Shown here piece by piece: positions 47,023 through 49,566 of a stretch of DNA of 49,566 nt. Both the position numbers and the translations under genes were made by a program. Numbering within the stretch: the stretch's first letter is position 1; each line of letters opens with the position of its first letter. The notes under the pieces are model-generated. The model did not search any database. It was not told the origin of the DNA and saw nothing but the letters and a program-made list of their open reading frames with translations. The DNA is from Candidatus Saccharimonadales bacterium (GTDB lineage: Bacteria > Patescibacteriota > Saccharimonadia > Saccharimonadales > Saccharimonadaceae): NCBI GenBank assembly GCA_035697325.1, contig DASSDB010000001.1, positions 1 through 49,566 of the forward strand, read 5' to 3'.

Positions 47023-47873
47023 GTTTTTTGTAGAACGATAATGAAGCCGTCGGTGGCATGTACGCTGAAGTGATGGTCTTTGGCTGACATAACGATAGCC
47101 TGGTGTTGTCTGGGGTCGGCTTCGAGAAAAAGATAGCCATTTGAGGCGAGTCTGGTGCTCGCCTCTTCAACGAGTTTGTTGATGAGTTGGAGGCCATTAT
47201 CGCTGGCAAAAAGGGCAAGCTCCGGCTCGTACTGCGTTTCGGGCGAAAGCTCCCAGGAATGGTCGACATAAGGGAGGTTTGCAATAATGTAGTGTGGAGA
47301 GAACGGATAAGATTCAAGAAGATCGCTGTGAAGTATATCGACATCGCCGCCGAGTGCTTGGGCGTTACTCTCGGCAACCTTGAGGGCATGATTACTGATA
47401 TCCGCTAGAGTGACGCGGAGGGTAGGAAGTTCGAGTTTGGCGGTAATACCCAGACAGCCACTTCCCGTGCCGATATCAATCAGCCGTTGAGGCGTAGCAA
47501 GCAGGCTGGGCGGTTGGTTTTCAACGATTTCTTTTAAGAGAGTAATTATCGTTTCGGATTCGGGTCGGGGAATAAGTGTTGCAGGAGTTACTTTAAAGGA
47601 TCGCCCATAAAACTCTTTATGTCCGATGATGTAGGCAATAGGCGTCCGTTCAAGGCGGAGCGTTAGCCTGGCATCGGCAATTTCAAGTTGTCGTATGTCA
47701 AGCCTTTCGTCGTTGTGGGCATGAACATACGTACGATTTTTGCGAATAGTGTGAGCTAAGATTATTTCAGCGTCAAGCCGGGCCGATGAAATACCCTCAG
47801 CTGATAGTTTTTTAGCAGCCTCTTGCACCCAGGCTCTATATGTTGGCGTTTTTTGCGGCAAGCTCACGTTCAT
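47019..47873 (-). CDS. prmC: Release factor glutamine methyltransferase PrmC
   Basis: 284 residues: helical N-terminal domain, then an AdoMet-binding domain with [13 protein letters not shown] and [12 protein letters not shown]. The catalytic NPPY, which binds the Gln of GGQ, reads NLPY in [12 protein letters not shown]. It methylates the GGQ glutamine of PrfA, encoded just upstream with a 38-base overlap. ATG 47873 is chosen over one at 47912 because it gives less overlap and a usual N-terminus, with a weak AAGG close by. Confidence 0.93.
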   Translation of the reverse strand: MNVSLPQKTPTYRAWVQEAAKKLSAEGISSARLDAEIILAHTIRKNRTYVHAHNDERLDIRQLEIADARLTLRLERTPIAYIIGHKEFYGRSFKVTPATLIPRPESETIITLLKEIVENQPPSLLATPQRLIDIGTGSGCLGITAKLELPTLRVTLADISNHALKVAESNAQALGGDVDILHSDLLESYPFSPHYIIANLPYVDHSWELSPETQYEPELALFASDNGLQLINKLVEEASTRLASNGYLFLEADPRQHQAIVMSAKDHHFSVHATDGFIIVLQKT

Positions 47874-48906
47874 ATCCTTGCAAATGTTCAATGATGTCTT
47901 CGATACTGCCATTTAGCGCGGCGGGAATATTGCTGCGTGAATAGCCGATACGATGATCGGTGATGCGATCCTGAGGGAAGTTGTATGTACGAATTTTTTC
48001 GCTGCGATCGCCGCTTCCGATCAAGCTGCGGCGTTCGGCCGCAAGCTTGGATTGCTCCTCGTCGATCTTTTGTTGGAGAAGCCGGCTACGCAGAACGCTC
48101 ATAGCCTTCTCCTTGTTTTTTAACTGAGACTTCTCATCTTGGTTGGTAACCACCATGCCGCTTGGAAGGTGAGTGATACGCACGGCGCTGTCGGTGGTAT
48201 TGACACTCTGACCGCCATGGCCACTTGCCCGGTAAATATCAATACGAAGATCACTCGGATTAATTTCGATATCAGTTTCTTCGGCTTCAGGAAGGACCGC
48301 CACAGTAACCGTACTTGTATGAATTCGTCCCTGAGATTCGGTCGCTGGCACACGCTGGACGCGGTGAACGCCGGATTCAAACTTTAACTGGGCATAGGGA
48401 GAATCGCCCTTAATACTAAATACGACTTCTTTGTAGCCGCCGGTATCGTTGGCACTTTCGCTAATGAGCTCGGTTTTGAGGTTGTGAGTTTCGCAGTAGC
48501 GCAAATACATTCGGTAGAGCTCGGCAGCAAACAAGCTAGCTTCGTCGCCGCCGGCACCGGCTCGAATTTCGACGATAACATTCTTCTCATCATTTGGGTC
48601 CTTGGGAGCGAGCATGATAAACAATTCGTCCTCAAGCTTTTCAAGTTTAGCTTCGGTTTCGGCTACTTCAAGCTTGGCTAATTCGGCCAGTTCATCGCTC
48701 CCGGTAGCGAGGTGCCTTGCTTCTTCAAGCTGACTTTCGAGCGTTTGGCGCAGAGTGGCTTTTTCGATAATAGTATCGAGTTCTGAAAGCCGACGGTTTT
48801 TACTACCGAACTGCGGATCGCTATATGCGTTCGGCGACGCCAAAAAATCCGTCAATTCGGTTTTTTCTTGGTTGAGGAGGGTGAGGTCGAGGTTAATTTT
48901 AGGCAT
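47836..48906 (-). CDS. prfA: Peptide chain release factor 1
   Basis: 356 residues. It reads UAA and UAG and releases the peptide. Catalytic GGQ in [18 protein letters not shown]; the decoding PxT motif lies in [18 protein letters not shown]. Complete length for RF1. It is followed by prmC, its modifier, in the usual order. Confidence 0.97.
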   Translation of the reverse strand: MPKINLDLTLLNQEKTELTDFLASPNAYSDPQFGSKNRRLSELDTIIEKATLRQTLESQLEEARHLATGSDELAELAKLEVAETEAKLEKLEDELFIMLAPKDPNDEKNVIVEIRAGAGGDEASLFAAELYRMYLRYCETHNLKTELISESANDTGGYKEVVFSIKGDSPYAQLKFESGVHRVQRVPATESQGRIHTSTVTVAVLPEAEETDIEINPSDLRIDIYRASGHGGQSVNTTDSAVRITHLPSGMVVTNQDEKSQLKNKEKAMSVLRSRLLQQKIDEEQSKLAAERRSLIGSGDRSEKIRTYNFPQDRITDHRIGYSRSNIPAALNGSIEDIIEHLQGYERELAAKNANI

Positions 48907-48907
48907 A

Positions 48908-49186
48908 TTACTTCTTTTTTAGAAAAATGATTCCGATGATAAGGCCGGGTATCCAGGTGACGATGCTCATTGCGGCCATTATAAAGGTGACAACGCTTGC
49001 AACTGTTGAAAAAGGCGTCGGTTGCGGGAATAGTTGGTCTGTACCGGAAGGCTGCGAGGAGCCAACGACGAAATTGACAATAGCATTGAGGAGAACCGCA
49101 AGCAAAAATAGCGTAGACGGACCGACGAGCAGTAACATACCAAGTTTTTTATAAGACTTTTTCGCCGGAACTTGTTGTGGATCCAT
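48908..49186 (-). CDS. Small two-helix membrane protein
   Basis: 92 residues with two membrane helices (about 15-38 and 60-88) around a [13 protein letters not shown] loop. No family recognised. AGGAGGAAGGAG lies ahead of the ATG, and TATACT (49216-49211) comes directly after the rpmE terminator, so it heads the prfA-prmC transcript. Confidence 0.72.
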   Translation of the reverse strand: MDPQQVPAKKSYKKLGMLLLVGPSTLFLLAVLLNAIVNFVVGSSQPSGTDQLFPQPTPFSTVASVVTFIMAAMSIVTWIPGLIIGIIFLKKK

Positions 49187-49218
49187 AGCCTTCTTTGCTC
49201 CTTCCTCCTCAGTATAGC

Positions 49219-49252
49219 AAAAAGAGGCCGCTTACAGGTGCGCTGGCCTCTT
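49219..49252 (-). terminator. rpmE terminator
   Basis: On the minus strand AAGAGGCC / GGCCTCTT followed by TTT. Perfect eight-base stem. Confidence 0.9.
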
Positions 49253-49261
49253 GATGATGCT

Positions 49262-49566
49262 TTATTTGTCTGAAGCGGCTTTCTTAGCCTTAAGGGCGTT
49301 GAGCTTTTTTGCCTTTGATGCCAGCTGCTCTTTGCGAGCTTCGGCGGCAGCAAACTTAGCCTTGAAGCGGTCAACGCGACCTTCGGTGTCGATGATCTTC
49401 TCTTCACCGGTAAAGAATGGGTGAGACGCTGATGAAATGTGGATTTTCACCAGTGGATACTCATTGCCATCTTCCCATTTGATTGTTTCGCTTGTTTGCG
49501 CGGTACTTTGAGTTAAGAACTTAAAACCCGCAGCCTCGTCGCTAAATACGACAGGGCGATAGTTGG
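49262..49566 (-). CDS. rpmE2: 50S ribosomal protein L31, type B (5' end outside window)
   Basis: The reading frame is open to the window edge, so the N-terminus (perhaps eight residues) is missing. The visible part begins [20 protein letters not shown], then [41 protein letters not shown] and a Lys/Ala-rich tail. This is the type B (YkgM/RpmE2) form without zinc cysteines. The ATG at 49450 is internal. The tail of about 30 residues after VDRFKAKF is longer than usual. It precedes the prfA group, as in many bacteria. Confidence 0.93.
   Translation of the reverse strand, partial: NYRPVVFSDEAAGFKFLTQSTAQTSETIKWEDGNEYPLVKIHISSASHPFFTGEEKIIDTEGRVDRFKAKFAAAEARKEQLASKAKKLNALKAKKAASDK

Overview
The window reads as a chromosomal segment of a Patescibacteria (CPR) bacterium, most likely a Saccharibacterium (TM7). 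The reasons are: very compact, often overlapping genes; short versions of core proteins (about 590-residue IF-2, four-domain S1); a pair of DUF5663-like proteins; many single-lineage membrane proteins; a eukaryote-type IleS; and features shared with Actinobacteria, the usual hosts of this group (a DUF3152 protease, LPXTG and LCP proteins, and an ileS T-box of the actinobacterial ultrashort type). UGA is read as stop, as expected for Saccharibacteria. The taxonomic call is inference from gene content. I saw no tRNA gene, CRISPR array, insertion sequence or prophage.

Layout. 1-700: 3' end of 23S rRNA, 5S rRNA and terminator. 753-4191: secreted zinc carboxypeptidase, DUF3152 metzincin and a membrane-anchored coiled-coil protein. 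4343-6413: a KGG-repeat stress protein with a consensus promoter, a ROK kinase/metallopeptidase pair and an LPXTG protein. 6433-9433: rpsA and infB. 9460-10988: a GC-rich orphan gene and a structured intergenic region. 10989-13998: a large lineage-specific membrane protein plus two DUF5663 paralogues. 13986-20085: fmt, def, priA, a PRTase-like gene, a wHTH regulator and recJ. 20156-22546: a second GC-rich orphan, then rpsU-yqeY-adk-map. 22599-28145: a membrane protein, ftsA-ftsZ, an nrdR-like gene, and a thioredoxin-like/VKOR/DUF1295 group. 28146-29780: an unknown gene and radC. 29976-33613: T-box, GNAT and ileS. 33623-34105: a third GC-rich orphan. 34517-37769: a small acidic protein, a zincin, a lamin-tail protein and galU. 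37770-39286: three tandem GC-rich paralogous cassettes. 39298-49566: rplU, AraC-type regulator, VOC protein, parA-parB, lepB, LCP protein, membrane protein, HtrA, prmC-prfA, a small membrane protein and rpmE type B.

Three patterns run through the window. First, many genes have a -10 box only 6-10 nt before the start codon, so their mRNAs should be leaderless or nearly so; this rule also moves several start codons. Second, six GC-rich orphan genes with codon use unlike their neighbours each end in a long, interrupted, GC-rich 3' hairpin; three form a tandem array in which promoter, leader, ORF and hairpin are all repeated. Third, several core proteins have altered signature motifs: an NrdR-like protein without zinc-ribbon cysteines, IleS with HHGT for HIGH, PrmC with NLPY for NPPY, Def with a degenerate motif I, and a PRTase with a degenerate PRPP loop.

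The best candidates for something undescribed are the GC-rich cassette family and the T-box whose antiterminator is nested inside a longer terminator-like helix ahead of a GNAT-ileS operon.
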